A stretch of 64,000 bases of DNA from Vandiemenella viatica (GCA_031002005.1 CM061918.1:64576531-64640530); one strand, 5' to 3'; positions 1 through 10,692 are shown, numbered from the stretch's first letter. Made by a program: numbers and translations. Notes: generated by a model from the letters alone, not told the origin.

Positions 1-297
1 GTAGACATAAAGTACGAAATGAACGTGTTTTGAAAATGTTGGGTGAGGAAAGAAGTTTGTGGAAGTTCTAACTGAAAGAGGAGACAGTATAGTAAGTCAT
101 ATTTTGAGATATGAGGGATCTGTTAATTTTTAGTGGTGGTGGACAGTGGAAGGTAAGCACTGTATAGGAAGACAGATAATTGAGAATGTGGTTGTAAGGG
201 GTATATTGAGATGAAGAGGTTAGGGCAAAATGGAAGGGATGGAGGATTGCATCAAAGCAGTCGAGATACTGATGACAGTAGAAATATATATATATAT
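1..297 (+). mobile_element. LINE family A, 3' end fragment
   Basis: This is the tail of a non-LTR retrotransposon in plus orientation, cut off by the window start. It is the reverse complement of the 3' ends seen at 14.70, 17.79 and 30.44 kb: the stretches around GGGATGGAGGATTG and GATGACAG match those copies. No intact frame remains. A short (AT)n run at 283-297 follows where an A-rich tail would be expected. Confidence 0.75.
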
Positions 298-1204
298 GAC
301 CATTTCTCGCATCCTAAACGCAACGTCTGTTTATCTTTCCACCTACTTTATTATAATCTTCTGCTGTGAATATCTCTATCGAATCATTCTTTGACCATTG
401 GTTATCACTCCTATAGTTTTCTGATCTATCACTGACATGTCCATGTTACATAAGCCGGAAGGTCTCAATAACTGCTCGATTCACATTTTATTTATTCATT
501 TGGTAAAGATTCTAATCTGAGTAGTTGCATGTGAGAAATCATTTATTTATAGTCGTGGTCCCAATTTCCATTCAAAATATTACCGCTAATTCTTCTCCCA
601 ATATCCATTGGCTATATAGCTACTATTGCGCCCCCCCCCCCCCGGGCACTCTCTTTAAACGTCCCCTGAATTCCAGTCATTTCCAAACCAGATTACTCGG
701 TGTATTCTGCGGTGAAATCAGCGAAAAAATTCCTGGGAGAGTTGATCTGAATCAGTTCAGACACTGAAAGGGATTATTCATTAAAACAAGGAAGAAAATT
801 AATACATTCGACAAACAATTTCCATCGCCTATCTTTAATATTGGTAAAAACATAAGCAACTATATTTAAGACAGCATTTCTTCTTATACTGTTAACACAA
901 TAAGGATCTCAAGAAATCAGACAACACCAAATGTCGTTAATATACGCTAAATACTACAGACGTTAACTACCAAAAACCAGTGTTAACGTGAGTAATTCCA
1001 GTGGCTCCAGCCTAGTGATATACTTGACTCAAGCTCACGAGCGCATAGAAATCATATTTAGTATCTGAGTACCTGTGTCTGACACATTTTTGTGAAGACA
1101 GTGTTTAGCCTCAAGCTGGTGCATAATTCTGTTTGGAGATGTTCTGTTAAAAAAAGAAAAATGGAGCTCTACGCACGCATGCATCATTAGAGTAGACAGT
1201 GCCG
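298..1204. other. No gene or element recognised
   Basis: AT-rich sequence with a 15-base C run near 631-645. The open frame at 525-767 crosses that C run and encodes low-complexity proline; I see no family resemblance and no splice context. Confidence 0.5.
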
Positions 1205-1375
1205 ACATAGGATAATGAAAGGGAAGAAACTCGGCCATGGGTTTTCTGAGGAACTTTCACCGTGTGTGATTTTCGAGACGGCCGTCTGGATGGCCGTATG
1301 GGGATATGAACCTGCCTCCTCCCTGCAATGAGAGGCCGCAGTGTTAACACTGCTTGGTTTGATATGAATCCGTAA
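1205..1375 (-). mobile_element. Degraded tRNA-derived SINE (SINE-1)
   Basis: The segment keeps the SINE-1 order read on the minus strand: a tRNA-like head with a damaged B box near 1300-1345, then the body containing AACTCGGCCATGG-type sequence. It is more diverged than the copies at 11.3 and 24.4 kb. Boundaries are approximate. Confidence 0.5.
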
Positions 1376-1609
1376 GATTACCAAGTTAGTTTACAGTACG
1401 ATGAAGGAGGTGGTATGCGCGGCCATTTGGCTTAGGTAGGAGAACAACCCTATATCTTCCAGGACAGTGAAGTCATGCACACTTATTATTATCATTTTTA
1501 GTTGCTGTCGCATATCTCGATTCTCTGCTAACTTTGTTCCTCTTTTTATTTGTTTCGGTAGTAGTTCTGAAGTGATCGGCTTTTTATTGTTCCTCATCCA
1601 TCTACTTTT

Positions 1610-3110
1610 GACATTAGGAACCTGAAGTATAGGAGTTTTAAATTCCTCCAGCGTTATTCATCACCTCCCGCGGTAATTGATTCCAGACCTTGACTTCCTT
1701 ACCCACAAAAGAAAATTTTACAACTCTCTTGTGCATGTAAACTAGTGGCAGCTTGTGGTCCTTGGTCAAGGGCGGATCCAGGATTTGGTTTGGGAGGGGT
1801 TTGAGCGGACTTTGGTTTGGGGGGTCCTTGGCTTGAGTGAATATTTGTTTGGGGGGGGGGGCTCGAGTCGGGCAAAGGGTAGTATTTATAGTCTCCTCGG
1901 GCCTCGAATCCGTAGAGCTAAAAAATAAAAAAAAGTCTCCAAATACAATGTCGGAGGTGGACCTAGATATTTTGGGGGGGGAGCTTGTTCCCCCTAGCCC
2001 CCCCCTGGATCCGCCCCTGCTCTTGGTCATCTTTTCCCTTCCATGCTCTACTCTTAATTCTTCAAACAATATCATTCCAAGCTTCATCACCAAAATACCA
2101 TTGCACGTCCACAGCACTCTCTTTACTCTCCTCCTGTCTTCAAACGACTCCGAATCAAGCTCCTTTATCATTTACTGACTGAGTCCTGCTATAGTTTCCA
2201 CAAACACATCTAGCTGCTCTCCCTTGCACACGCCCTACACTCCACAATGTGTGTCCCAAACCACACCACCATATTCAAGCAATGATATGACCGAAGTTTT
2301 GTAGCCCAATTCCCTTATTTCTCAGGTTCATCCTGTCATCACCCTTTTCAGTAAATGAAGGATTCTGTGACCTTTACCTATCACCTGCCCAATATATCCT
2401 GCCCAGAGTGTATTGCACCCCTTCGATCAATATCATTCAAGCCTCATCACCAACATACCCTTGCACATCCCCAGCACTCTCTGTGATCTCCTCCTGTCTT
2501 CCAATGACTCCCAATCCAGCTCCTTTATCATATCAGTTAATGATTTGGTTCTGCGGTAATTTTCACAAACAAATCTAGATGCTCTCCTATGCACGCCCTC
2601 CAACTCCTATATTTAGTACCAAAAATGTGGATCCTAAACCACACCTCCATATTTAAACAATGGTCTTACCAAAGTTTGGTAACCCAGTTCCCCCACTTCA
2701 CCTCTCTCATCATGAAGGATTTTGTAAAACTTTCATATCACCTGCCCAATGTGTCCTGTCCAAAGTGAATTGTATTCCATGATTCATCACCAACATACCC
2801 CAGCACTCTCTTCACCCCGCTCCTGTCTTACAATGATTCCCAATTAAGCTCCTTTATCATGTCACTTACTGACTGGGTCCTGCGGTAATTTCCACAAATA
2901 AATATAGGTGCTCTCCTTTGCACGCCATCCATCTCATGTAGTTAATACACACACCACCATTCAAGCAATGGTCTGACAGAAGTTTTTTTAACCCAGTTTC
3001 CTCACTTCTTTAGTACATCATCTCATCACCCTTTCCAGTAAATGAAGGATTTTGTAATCCTTTCCTACCACCTGCCCAATGCGTCCTGCCCAGAGTGTAC
3101 TGTATCCTAA
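1610..3110 (-). mobile_element. CR1-like LINE (family C) C-terminal region, partly triplicated
   Basis: Read on the minus strand this encodes pieces such as IKELDSESFEDRRRVKRVL and NQLPREVMNN, the C-terminal part of a CR1/L2-type polyprotein just after the reverse transcriptase (compare the better copy at 17.0-17.7 kb). Frames are broken throughout. A segment coding for the EDRRRVKR region occurs three times in tandem, near 2066-2240, 2440-2610 and 2790-2930, spaced roughly 330-370 bases. A hAT-like MITE interrupts the first unit at 1768-2020. CR1 assignment rests on remembered family features, not an alignment. Confidence 0.65.
1768..2020. mobile_element. hAT-like MITE inside the CR1-like copy
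   Basis: Imperfect terminal inverted repeats: left AAGGGCGGATCCAGG, right (reverse complement) CAGGGGCGGATCCAGG. The flanking 8-mers CCTTGGTC (1760-1767) and TCTTGGTC (2021-2028) match at 7 of 8 bases and fit an 8-bp target duplication, as expected for the hAT superfamily. The interior is rich in G and C runs and encodes nothing recognisable. A sister element with the same type of ends lies at 43678-43896. Confidence 0.65.
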
Positions 3111-3121
3111 TAGATGGGTTA

Positions 3122-4200
3122 GGGAATACCTGTTATATTAGTATACTAGCTGATGCCCACGACTTCGTTAGTGTTTGTAAAGAATTTCGATTACCGACAT
3201 GCAACCGACATGCAACCACCATAGTGCATGATAGAAGACTCTAGGCCATTACAAACGTAAACATCAGTAGTCTGCACAGGATTTTTATAGCTGCAAAGTG
3301 AATTATACGGACATACACATCCTTGGCTGAAATATGAAAATGCGTTCAGTCGACTATTTTCAACCTTCATATCTTCCCACACCCCAACAGCTACCGACAT
3401 GCAACCACCATAGTGCACGATGGGAGACTCGAGCCTACTACCACACACAAACACCAATGGTCTGCGCTAGATAGTTGTGGCTTGAAAGTGAAATATAGAG
3501 ACACACATGTCTTTGGTTGAAATATGAAAATGCTCTCCGTCAACCAATTCCACCACCATATCTCCCTCACTCCTATAGCTACCGAAATGCAACCATCATG
3601 GTGTACGTTTGGAGACTCGAGGTTACTACCACGCATAAACACCAGGGACTGCGCTAAGTAGTTTTGGCTGCAGAGTGAAATATAGGGACACACACGTCTG
3701 TTTTTATATCGGGTCAAGCACCATATCTACCACACCCCCACAGCTACCGACATGCAATCACCACAGTACACGATACAAACGCCAGCGGTCTCTGTGCTTG
3801 TTAGTTCTGGCTGCAAGATGAAATACAGGTACTTTAGTAGAAATAGGGAAATGTCTTACGTCGACCACTTCCAACCACCATATCTCCCACACCCTTATAG
3901 CTACCGACATGTAGCCACCATAGTGCCGCGGTGGGAGACTCGGGGTCACTACCACACACAAACACCAGTGGTTTGCACTATGTAGTTTTGGCAGCAATGT
4001 AAAGCATACGGTCGAAATATGAAAATATTACAGATCGACCACTTTCAGTCACTATATCTCCCACACAGCTACCGTAATTCGGTCAACGTTGTGCAAGATG
4101 GGAAACTCCATGCAACTACCACACACAAGCACCAGCGGTCTGCGCTAGGTAGTGGAGGCAGCAGATGGAAATATAGGGACACCACACGTCTATTTGTATA
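3122..4200. repeat. Tandem array, about 157-190 bp unit
   Basis: The motif CTACCGACATGCAACCACC and variants recur near 3190, 3391, 3580, 3744, 3901 and 4069. Each is followed by GGGAGACTCGAGG-, CACACACAAACACCA- and GAAATATAGGGACACAC-like blocks in the same order. Units diverge by many substitutions and small indels, so this is an old satellite-like array. The short open frames inside it are by-products. Two consecutive units (as in 3568-3780) also occur at 8648-8860. Confidence 0.8.
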
Positions 4201-4281
4201 TATATTATTTTTTTTATTATTATTATTATTGCAGCTATATCAATCCTTTTTTCAGGATGTAGCCTCTTTAAGCCTAATGAG

Positions 4282-5640
4282 CTATATATTAGAATTTAAT
4301 TCTACATAGTGTTGCTGTAGTTCTTTCCAGGCCGATCGATCCTGAGCCGCCCTCTTCCAGTTCACGCCTGTAACTCGACGTATATCCTTATCCCAGCAAT
4401 CCGGGGGTCTTCCTCTTGCTCTTTTCAGGTTTCTCGGTATCCAGTCCAGCACTACCGTAGTCCATCTTTCATCTCTTTTGCGAGCAACATGACCGGCCCA
4501 TTGCCATTTTTGGGTCATGACTCTTTTTAAGATGTCTGTTACTTTAGTTATTGAACGGATGTGCACAGCCCTTTTCCTGTCTCTTCTTGTAAACCCTAGC
4601 ATTGCTCTTTCCATACTTCGCTGGGCAGTTCTCAGTTTTAGCTTCGTGTGACTATTTAGGGTCCAAGTCTGGCAGGCATATGTTAGGACCGGTAATACAC
4701 ATTGTTCAAATACCTGTTTTTTAAGATGTATTGGCATGTTCGATTTAAAAACTATGGAATTTCTTCCATATGCTCTCCAGCCCAGCTTTATCCGTCTGTA
4801 GATCTCAGGCTTTGAGTCACCATTCATATTGATCACTTGGCCAAGATAGATGTACTGATCTACGAACTCAATACCAGAATCTTTCATGTCCGCCTTGTCT
4901 TTATCTTTTTCTGCCCATTTGTTTTGCATGATTTTGCTTTTTGATATATTTATTTTAAGGCCCACTTCACTGCACGCTGTCTCTAGTTCATTTATCAGTT
5001 CTTTGAGCTCTTCCAGACTGTTGAGAGTAAAACTATATCATCAGCGAATCTTAAGTTGTTGAGATTTCTTCCATTTATTCTCAAACCTCGGTTTTGCCAT
5101 TGGATTTTTGACATTGCCAACTCTAGGACTGATGTGAATAGCTTGGGGGATATAGAGTCTCCTTGTTTTACCCCTCTTTCTACTGGGAACTCTTTGGTGA
5201 CTTCAGCGATGTTGACAAAAGCAGTGGAAGTGGTGTAGATGTTGTACAGTAAGTCAATATAGCCGGGATTCACTCCTTGTTCTAAAAGGGCTTGCATGAT
5301 TGCAGAGTGATGGACTGAATCAAAAGCTTTTTCAAAATCGATAAAGGCCAAACAGAGGGGCATCTGGTATTCATTTGCTCGACTTATTACTTCGTTGATG
5401 ACTTGGATGTGATCTACTGTGCTGAATCCTGACCTAAAACCAGCCTGTTCAATTGGTTGCGCTGTGTCCAAGGTGGAACTGATGCTGGTTATTGATGACC
5501 TTTGTAAACACTTTGTATATGACAGGAAGAAGGCTGATGGGGCGGTAGTTTTTTAATATTGTAACGACTCGCCCTTTTTGTATAGCAACACAATCATTGC
5601 TTTGTTCCAGCTGGATGGGATATTTCTCTCTTCGAGGCAT
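4282..5640 (-). pseudogene. RTE-like LINE reverse transcriptase and C-terminal region, broken
   Basis: The polymerase domain copies element RNA into DNA at the nicked target. Visible blocks: QAGFRSGFSTVDHI, FIDFEKAFDSVHHS, GVKQGDSISPKLF and the active-site FADD (about 5036-5050), all within 4995-5471. Upstream, 5449-5640 holds LKNYRPISLLPVIYK in another frame. Downstream, 4282-4965 encodes the post-RT region with CKLKLRTAQRSMERAMLG-like and WAGHVARKRDERWT motifs typical of these elements. The domain is split by two frameshifts, near 5450-5470 and 4970-4995. The spacing fits one ancestral frame. Confidence 0.8.
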
Positions 5641-6232
5641 TGTGAAAAAACACCTTAGCTAGGTGTCTGTAAGTTTTCTTCTCCAGTCAATTGGAGTACG
5701 TCAATAGACAGGGCCGTCATAACCACTAGCTGATCCTTTTTTCATTTCGTTCACTGCCCTTCTAACTTCATATGGGAGGACTTCAGGAATTGGTGAGTCT
5801 GGGCTTGATGTCATTAAAGGATTTTCATCTTGCTTGCTGTATAAGGACTGATAGAAGTTCCTGATATGAATCAATACTGCCGTTTTGTCTGTAATACGCT
5901 CATTATCATCATCTAAAGCTACTTATTTGTTTCTTTCCTATCATTAATCTTTGTTTTGCTTTCTTATAGCCTTTCTTGTTCTCTATAACTGATCTGACCA
6001 GATTTTCGTTATATTTCTTGATGTCAGCTGTTATTTCTTTTCTAATGGTCTTGCACAGTTCAGCATATTCAATTAGGTTTTTTTTCAGGTTTACTTTCAT
6101 ATTCCTCCGTTTATTCAGGAGAGTTTTTTGTATTATTGCTAATTTTACTTAATTTGGTGGTTTAACAGTTCCTGCAATTTCTATGGCTAATGTGTTAATA
6201 GTTGAAGCTAAATTTCCATTGGCGGTGGGTAG

Positions 6233-7060
6233 CTAGTTTCTCCGATAGTGTGCGTTGAAAATGTCTTTCTTTTCAGTGAGATTGATTATATTTACTGATG
6301 TTTTATTGGTTCCTTTTATTAGCTTTCGCCTTTCCTGTTTTATGCAGATAATAAGTTTCGCTCGGACCAGCCTGTGATCACTTCCGGTGTTGAATTGATT
6401 TAGAACAGTGACGTCTTGAACAAAATGTCGGCTATTGGACAGGATGTAGTCTATTTCATTTTTAGTTTTATGATCTGGACTTCTCCATGTCCACTTTCGA
6501 CTTTGATGTTTTTTAAAAAATGTGTTCATGACGTGCATTTTTGTGTGCTCTGCAAACTGCACAAGTCGTTCCCCTCTGTTCATTCCTAGTTTGTATTCCG
6601 AACTTATCGACCACAGTGTCTCCTTGTTTCCTGGTGCCTACAATAGCATTGAAGTCTCCCATGATAATCTGGAAATGGCAGTCTTTGCCTCTGTCATGCA
6701 GTGTCGTGACATCTTCGTAGAAAGACTCTACTTCATCATCTGAGTGCGAGGATGTTGGAGCATATACCTGCAGTATTTGTATTTTGTAGCGATCTTGATA
6801 GTTGTAACACTACTCTTGCTGCTCGATCTGAAATACCTTCTATTAGTTTAACCTTATTTTTCACACTACGGTTTATCAGGAAGCCCACTCCATTTAGCTT
6901 TCCCAAGGAGTTTCCGTAATGGTACAAGATGTGGCCTGATTTAAGTTCGATACATTCTTCCTCTGGACGTCTAACCTCACTTAGGCCCACTATACTCCAT
7001 TTGATTTTTTGGAGCGGCGTCTTCCAACTCTGTAAGTCGGGATTTCTCCTTTAATGAGAC
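6233..7060 (-). pseudogene. RTE-like LINE endonuclease domain, broken
   Basis: An APE-type endonuclease nicks target DNA for target-primed reverse transcription. Pieces are visible in order: MGLSEVRRPEEECIELKSG (6736-6990), then on to the RKWTWRSPD and NEIDYIL motifs, and the catalytic C-terminal SDHRLV motif near 6365-6385 in 6233-6583. A MGDFNA-like segment lies in the frame-shifted stretch around 6640-6660. At least two frame changes separate the blocks, so no complete domain can be read. Motif order and wording match the endonuclease of RTE-type elements, which are often mis-annotated as craniofacial development protein 2-like. Confidence 0.75.
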
Positions 7061-7124
7061 TCTGCAGTTGTAAGTGCATATATGAATTATTATACTCGTA
7101 TATATAAGATAAGATTGTTTAGTA

Positions 7125-7503
7125 CAGTAGAAGGTCCGATATCCGCAGGTAAACGGGACCGGGACCACCTCGGATAACGAAAAACTCGGATAACCGGAGG
7201 TCAAGGAGAGAGGTTACAATGAATCAAAAATAGCATGAAACTGAAATACCTAATACAATTTATTTATCGGGTAAAACTAATTAGTGAAGCAATAAAGTTG
7301 TCTTTTGTACATTAATTACGATCACTTACCAAAAAAGTCTTTAATTGTCTTCTGTGTTACAGTAGCACGCTTAATATCGTACACAATCTAGTTGGAAAAA
7401 TATTCCATATCTTCATAAAAGCTCCCTATTATATTTTTAAAAATTTGCCTCGGTTAGTCTGGCGGCTCGGATAATCGGAACTCGGATAACCGGACTTTTA
7501 CTG
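7125..7503. mobile_element. pogo/Tigger-like MITE
   Basis: The terminal inverted repeats begin CAGTAGAAGGTCCGATATCC on the left and CAGTAAAAGTCCGGTTATCC (reverse complement) on the right, flanked by TA at 7123-7124 and 7504-7505. CAGT termini with CCG/ATAACCGGA-type repeats and a TA target site are characteristic of pogo/Tigger elements of the Tc1-mariner superfamily. The 379-bp body has no transposase, so it is non-autonomous. Confidence 0.8.
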
Positions 7504-7522
7504 TACTTAACGATTGCGTTAA

Positions 7523-7870
7523 GGGAGCGTCCACAAACTATGAGGCTTGGTCTATGGGGGGTGAGGGGTTGGCTGGAAAGCTACGATGGGATATTTGTAT
7601 TTGGGGGGGGGGGGGGGTTTCCTGAGCCAGGCCATGTAGCTTTTCATTCATAATATTTGTCACAGTTAAAATGTAAATATTTATGTAATTCACGATAGTC
7701 TGACAAGATAAAACAGTACAAAATGTCTTCTGGGATCAATAGGGAAAAAAGCTACGTGCTTCGTGGGTGGGGGGGAAGGGGGTAGAGACAAAAAATACGT
7801 CGGGATACGTGGGGGGCGGGGGGAGTTCACAGGAGGCCAAAATGGAGTTACGTGGTCTATGGACACGAAC
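7523..7870. mobile_element. Harbinger-like MITE, right end decayed
   Basis: Begins TAA|GGGAGCGTCCACAAACTA, the same terminus as the better copy at 57449-57827. The right end near 7845-7870 is only a degenerate match (ACGTGGTCTATGGACAC). The interior carries long G runs, including about 15 at 7603-7617. No protein is encoded. Confidence 0.65.
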
Positions 7871-8160
7871 TGCAATGCTGCAGATAGACAGAGAGCTGAG
7901 TTATTCCTAGCCCAGATATATGTCAAGCACTGATTTTTGAGCCAAGCCCTTCCAGCTGACCTGCCTGTTAAGAGGATCCTCGCTGTTGGCTGCGAGGCGG
8001 CACTACAGTCGGATTCTCCGCGCCTGTCACAACTCGCCCGCCCTTTGTGCCTCCCAGACAGGTAATTGCGTCCCGTGGCTTTGAGTCCGCTGTCCAGCAG
8101 AGTTCTGCGAACTGCCCGCTCACTCATCACCGCGCAGTATCGACCGCACTCCAAGCGCCG
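7871..8160 (-). pseudogene. Possible Tc1-like transposase fragment
   Basis: On the minus strand, the start of a 154-codon frame reads MSERAVRRTLLDSGLKATG. This resembles the second helix-turn-helix region of Tc1/Bari-type transposases (pattern S-x-R-T-V-R-R-x-L-x-x-x-G-L). The resemblance fades after about 35 residues, and the rest of the frame runs into the neighbouring MITE. No DDE residues are visible. It could also be chance similarity. Confidence 0.35.
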
Positions 8161-8647
8161 AGTCCCTACTAAGTACTAATTAGCCCCGCCAGGATCGTCC
8201 ACTAACTTTGCCGTCTCTGCTGAGAAACTCGACCCATACACTGTGCCGTGGCTGTCTCATTACTCAGGAGGAATCATCAGAGTCAACGTATGTGAACTTC
8301 ACTGTTTGTCGATGTATAATCAAGGTTATGCGGGAATACTTTCCGTTCACGTGATGGATTGGAGTTATTGAGAGACAATGATGGTTTCGAATCACAGTGG
8401 TTCGAGAAATTTTCTCCAATCTGACTTGGCCGGCATTGTGGAATAAAGCTGAAGGCGCACAATTCCTAACCACTACTAAAGCACGAGGTTTAATCGAAAT
8501 TTCTTTGCAGTGCGTTTAGAATGAGAACAGACAGAACTGTTGATGGGGATTGGTTCGTGGGTTGGGATTATATGGTAGATCAGTGTTTCTGAACCTGTGG
8601 TCTTAAAAGCCACGAATGTTTCAATGAATATTACAAAAATCTGGTAC
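8161..8647. other. No gene or element recognised
   Basis: Mixed-composition sequence with no recognisable coding potential or repeat similarity to the rest of the window. Confidence 0.45.
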
Positions 8648-8860
8648 TCCTATAGCTACTGAAATGCAACCACCATGGGTCACGTTGGGAGACTGGAGGT
8701 TACTACCACGCATAAACACCAGCGGACTGCTCTAGGTAGTTTTGGCTGCAGAGTGAAATATAGGGAGACACACGTCTGTTTTTATATCGGATCAAGCACC
8801 ATATCTACCACACTCCCACAGCTACCGACATGCAATCACCACAGTGCACTACATAAACGG
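8648..8860 (+). repeat. Dispersed copy of the 3.1-4.2 kb tandem unit
   Basis: Closely matches 3568-3780 over its whole length, including the unit junction and the variant block CGTCTGTTTTTATATCGG that only some units carry. It is therefore derived from a specific pair of neighbouring units, not from a consensus. Confidence 0.8.
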
Positions 8861-8954
8861 GAGTGGTATTTCCAGGATGATGATAGACCAGCATTATTCC
8901 TATGGTAGCTTATTCACTCGTGTGGTGGTAACGATCTAGTACAGGGTTTCTTAT

Positions 8955-9200
8955 CCGCTGCGTAATTCCTGCCCTCCCCCATTTATTGTAGCCACATAGC
9001 CTAATCCGGTAATCCTACCGTGTATAAGGGACCAACAGTTTACTATGGGATCCGAACCACGGAAGCGTTCTGGCGTACTTCATATTCACAGAAAGCTGTG
9101 CCGGAGGTATAGGTCAGGTTAAGGTCCTTGGAAAATACCCCCAGTGACTGGGATTCGAACCGGGGAACTTCAGATATCCACTCAGACACCATAACCACTG
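8955..9200 (-). mobile_element. tRNA-derived SINE-2
   Basis: On the minus strand there is a tRNA-like head with B box GGTTCGAATCCCAG near 9150-9165 and an ACTCAGACACCATAACCACTG block. It is followed by a body containing GAACCACGGAAGCGTTCTGG (plus strand, about 9052-9071). Compared with 61842-62095 it lacks about 18 bases after ACCACTGAG. Related fragments lie at 26060-26235 and 46500-46615. Confidence 0.65.
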
Positions 9201-9277
9201 AGGAAACTGATTGTCATATTTTGTTACTTTCTGCAATGCATGATTTGAAACCGAGGATGGAAACAATACCATAATAA

Positions 9278-10037
9278 GGGGGCGTACATTAATTACGTGA
9301 GGTGAAAGAAAAGGGGGGGGAGTCCGGCGAAATCTCACCAAGGGGGAGGGGGGGTCAACGGAAATCTCACGTGAGGATTTGAAACTCTTGTAGTGTGGTA
9401 GAGCTAAAAAAACAACTTTAGGGGGGTTACAACCGCCCTATAGGAGCATGAGACCAAAAAAAATATTTAAAAAAGTCTCAAAAAGTTGCGAGGTCCATTC
9501 ATAAGGGGGGGGGGGGGTTCTCCGTCAAAATCTCAGTTGGCATCCTTAAATTACGTGAGGTCAAATAGTGGGGCGTCGGGCGAAATCTCACAAAAGGGGG
9601 TGGGGTCTACGGAAATCTCACTTGAGGTTTTGGGGAAAAAAGAAGTCTACAAATAGCGCGGAAGTCGATTTTGGGGGGTCTTTTTCGTCGGAAAGTGGGG
9701 GTGTGACCGGATTTTGAAGAGTGTGACCGGATTTTGAAGGGTGAGACCTAAAAAAAGGTCTCCAAAAGATTCGAGGGCGATTTCTAGGGGGGGGGGGGTT
9801 CACACGGACCAGATCTCACCAGAGGGGGGGGGGTCCGACCAGATCTCACGAAATCTCACCAGAGGGGAGGGGAGGGCCGGAAATTCGGAAAAACACCTCA
9901 CGTAATTTATGTAGGCCCCCTCACGTCATTTTACATGGGGAGGGGTCCTACCAAATCTCACGAAGTCTCACCAGAGGGGGGGCGGGGGGGTTCCCGAAAT
10001 TCCGGAAAAACACCTCACGTAATAAATGGACGCCCCC
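9278..10037. mobile_element. Harbinger-like element, 760 bp
   Basis: Terminal inverted repeats GGGGGCGTACATTAATTACG (left) and GGGGGCGTCCATTTATTACG (right, reverse complement), flanked by TAA at 9275-9277 and 10038-10040. A 3-bp TWA target duplication with G-rich termini suggests PIF/Harbinger. The interior repeats the subterminal phrase GAAATCTCAC and related AAATCTCACCAGAGGGG many times and has long G runs. There is no transposase. Internal copies of its own end (about 9540-9560, 9890-9920) suggest self-nesting or internal amplification. Confidence 0.7.
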
Positions 10038-10109
10038 TAATAACAGAAAAATTGCTGCAAAAAGAACAGTAATCAGCAGCCCAGCTCACAAAGCTATAGT
10101 GATTTTTCG

Positions 10110-10330
10110 GGGATGGGGAGTTTTACGCCTAGTCGACGGTCAGTATCATCAGAGACGATAGGAGGAGGGCAAAGAAACGGGAAGAAATGCGGCCAGGATC
10201 TTTTGAAGGAACCACGCTCGCATTAAGTTCTAGTTATTTTGGAGACTGTCGAGAATGGAGGAAAGGATGCTCGAACCTGCGTCTCCCGAATAACAAACCC
10301 GAGCGCTAATCTCTTCCCCGCTTGTGAACG
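10110..10330 (-). mobile_element. tRNA-derived SINE-1
   Basis: Minus-strand SINE with its 3' tail at the left (TTTTACGCCTAGTCGACG) and tRNA-like head at the right (CTCGAACCTGCGTCTCCCGAA, a degraded B box). It is matched by 62525-62750 in the duplicated block. Confidence 0.65.
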
Positions 10331-10480
10331 GAATGTTCCGTTGTTTCTGGCCGCACGGCACTGTGTTGTTGGAGCTGACAGCGGGGGTTGGAGCTGTCTG
10401 TTGTGTTTGCCGACAAACCAGACAGTCAAAATATTTCCCGCCCGCCCCTCTTTACCTGAGCCCACACACCCGGGTCCTCA
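10331..10480. other. Spacer between head-to-head SINEs
   Basis: A GC-richer stretch containing CTGTTGTGTTTGCCGACAAA, conserved in the copy at 62750-62915. The short frames crossing it on both strands do not resemble a known protein. Confidence 0.45.
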
Positions 10481-10690
10481 TAACAGCCACACCGAGCCCT
10501 CGCCTCGCACTCAGGAGGACGCGGGTTCAAATCTCCGTCGGGCCATCCAGATTTCGGTACACAATGGTTTGTCGAAATCACTACAGGTGAATGCAGGGAT
10601 GATTCCCTCAAAAGGCCATGGTCGAATTCCTTCTCGTTCCGTGTTCCCAATCCTCTCCTGTCTCTAATTATCTCGAGGTCGACGAGTCGC
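10481..10690 (+). mobile_element. tRNA-derived SINE-1
   Basis: Plus-strand copy: head with B box GGGTTCAAATCTCC near 10525, then the body GATTTCGGTACACAATGG and the tail ending CTCGAGGTCGACGAGTCGCAAG. Together with 10110-10330 it forms a head-to-head pair. Confidence 0.7.
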
Positions 10691-10692
10691 AA

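Larger units (their letters stand above)
4202..7095 (-). mobile_element. RTE-like LINE, near full length but decayed
   Basis: Minus-strand non-LTR retrotransposon with an apurinic endonuclease-like domain (about 6230-7060), a connector (about 5640-6230), a reverse transcriptase (about 4995-5640) and a C-terminal region (4282-4965). Its 3' end, at 4202-4231 on the plus strand, is a (TTA)n simple repeat rather than a poly-A tail, which is typical of the RTE clade. Multiple frameshifts make it non-functional. The 5' end is uncertain; homology fades near 7060-7095. Confidence 0.75.

Noticed and set aside
525..767. 80-codon plus-strand frame
   Set aside because: Crosses a poly-C run that creates a proline stretch; no other signal.
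3150..4200. Direct repeats as a possible CRISPR array
   Set aside because: Repeat units are 157-190 bases, diverged and without short unique spacers, and the genome is eukaryotic.
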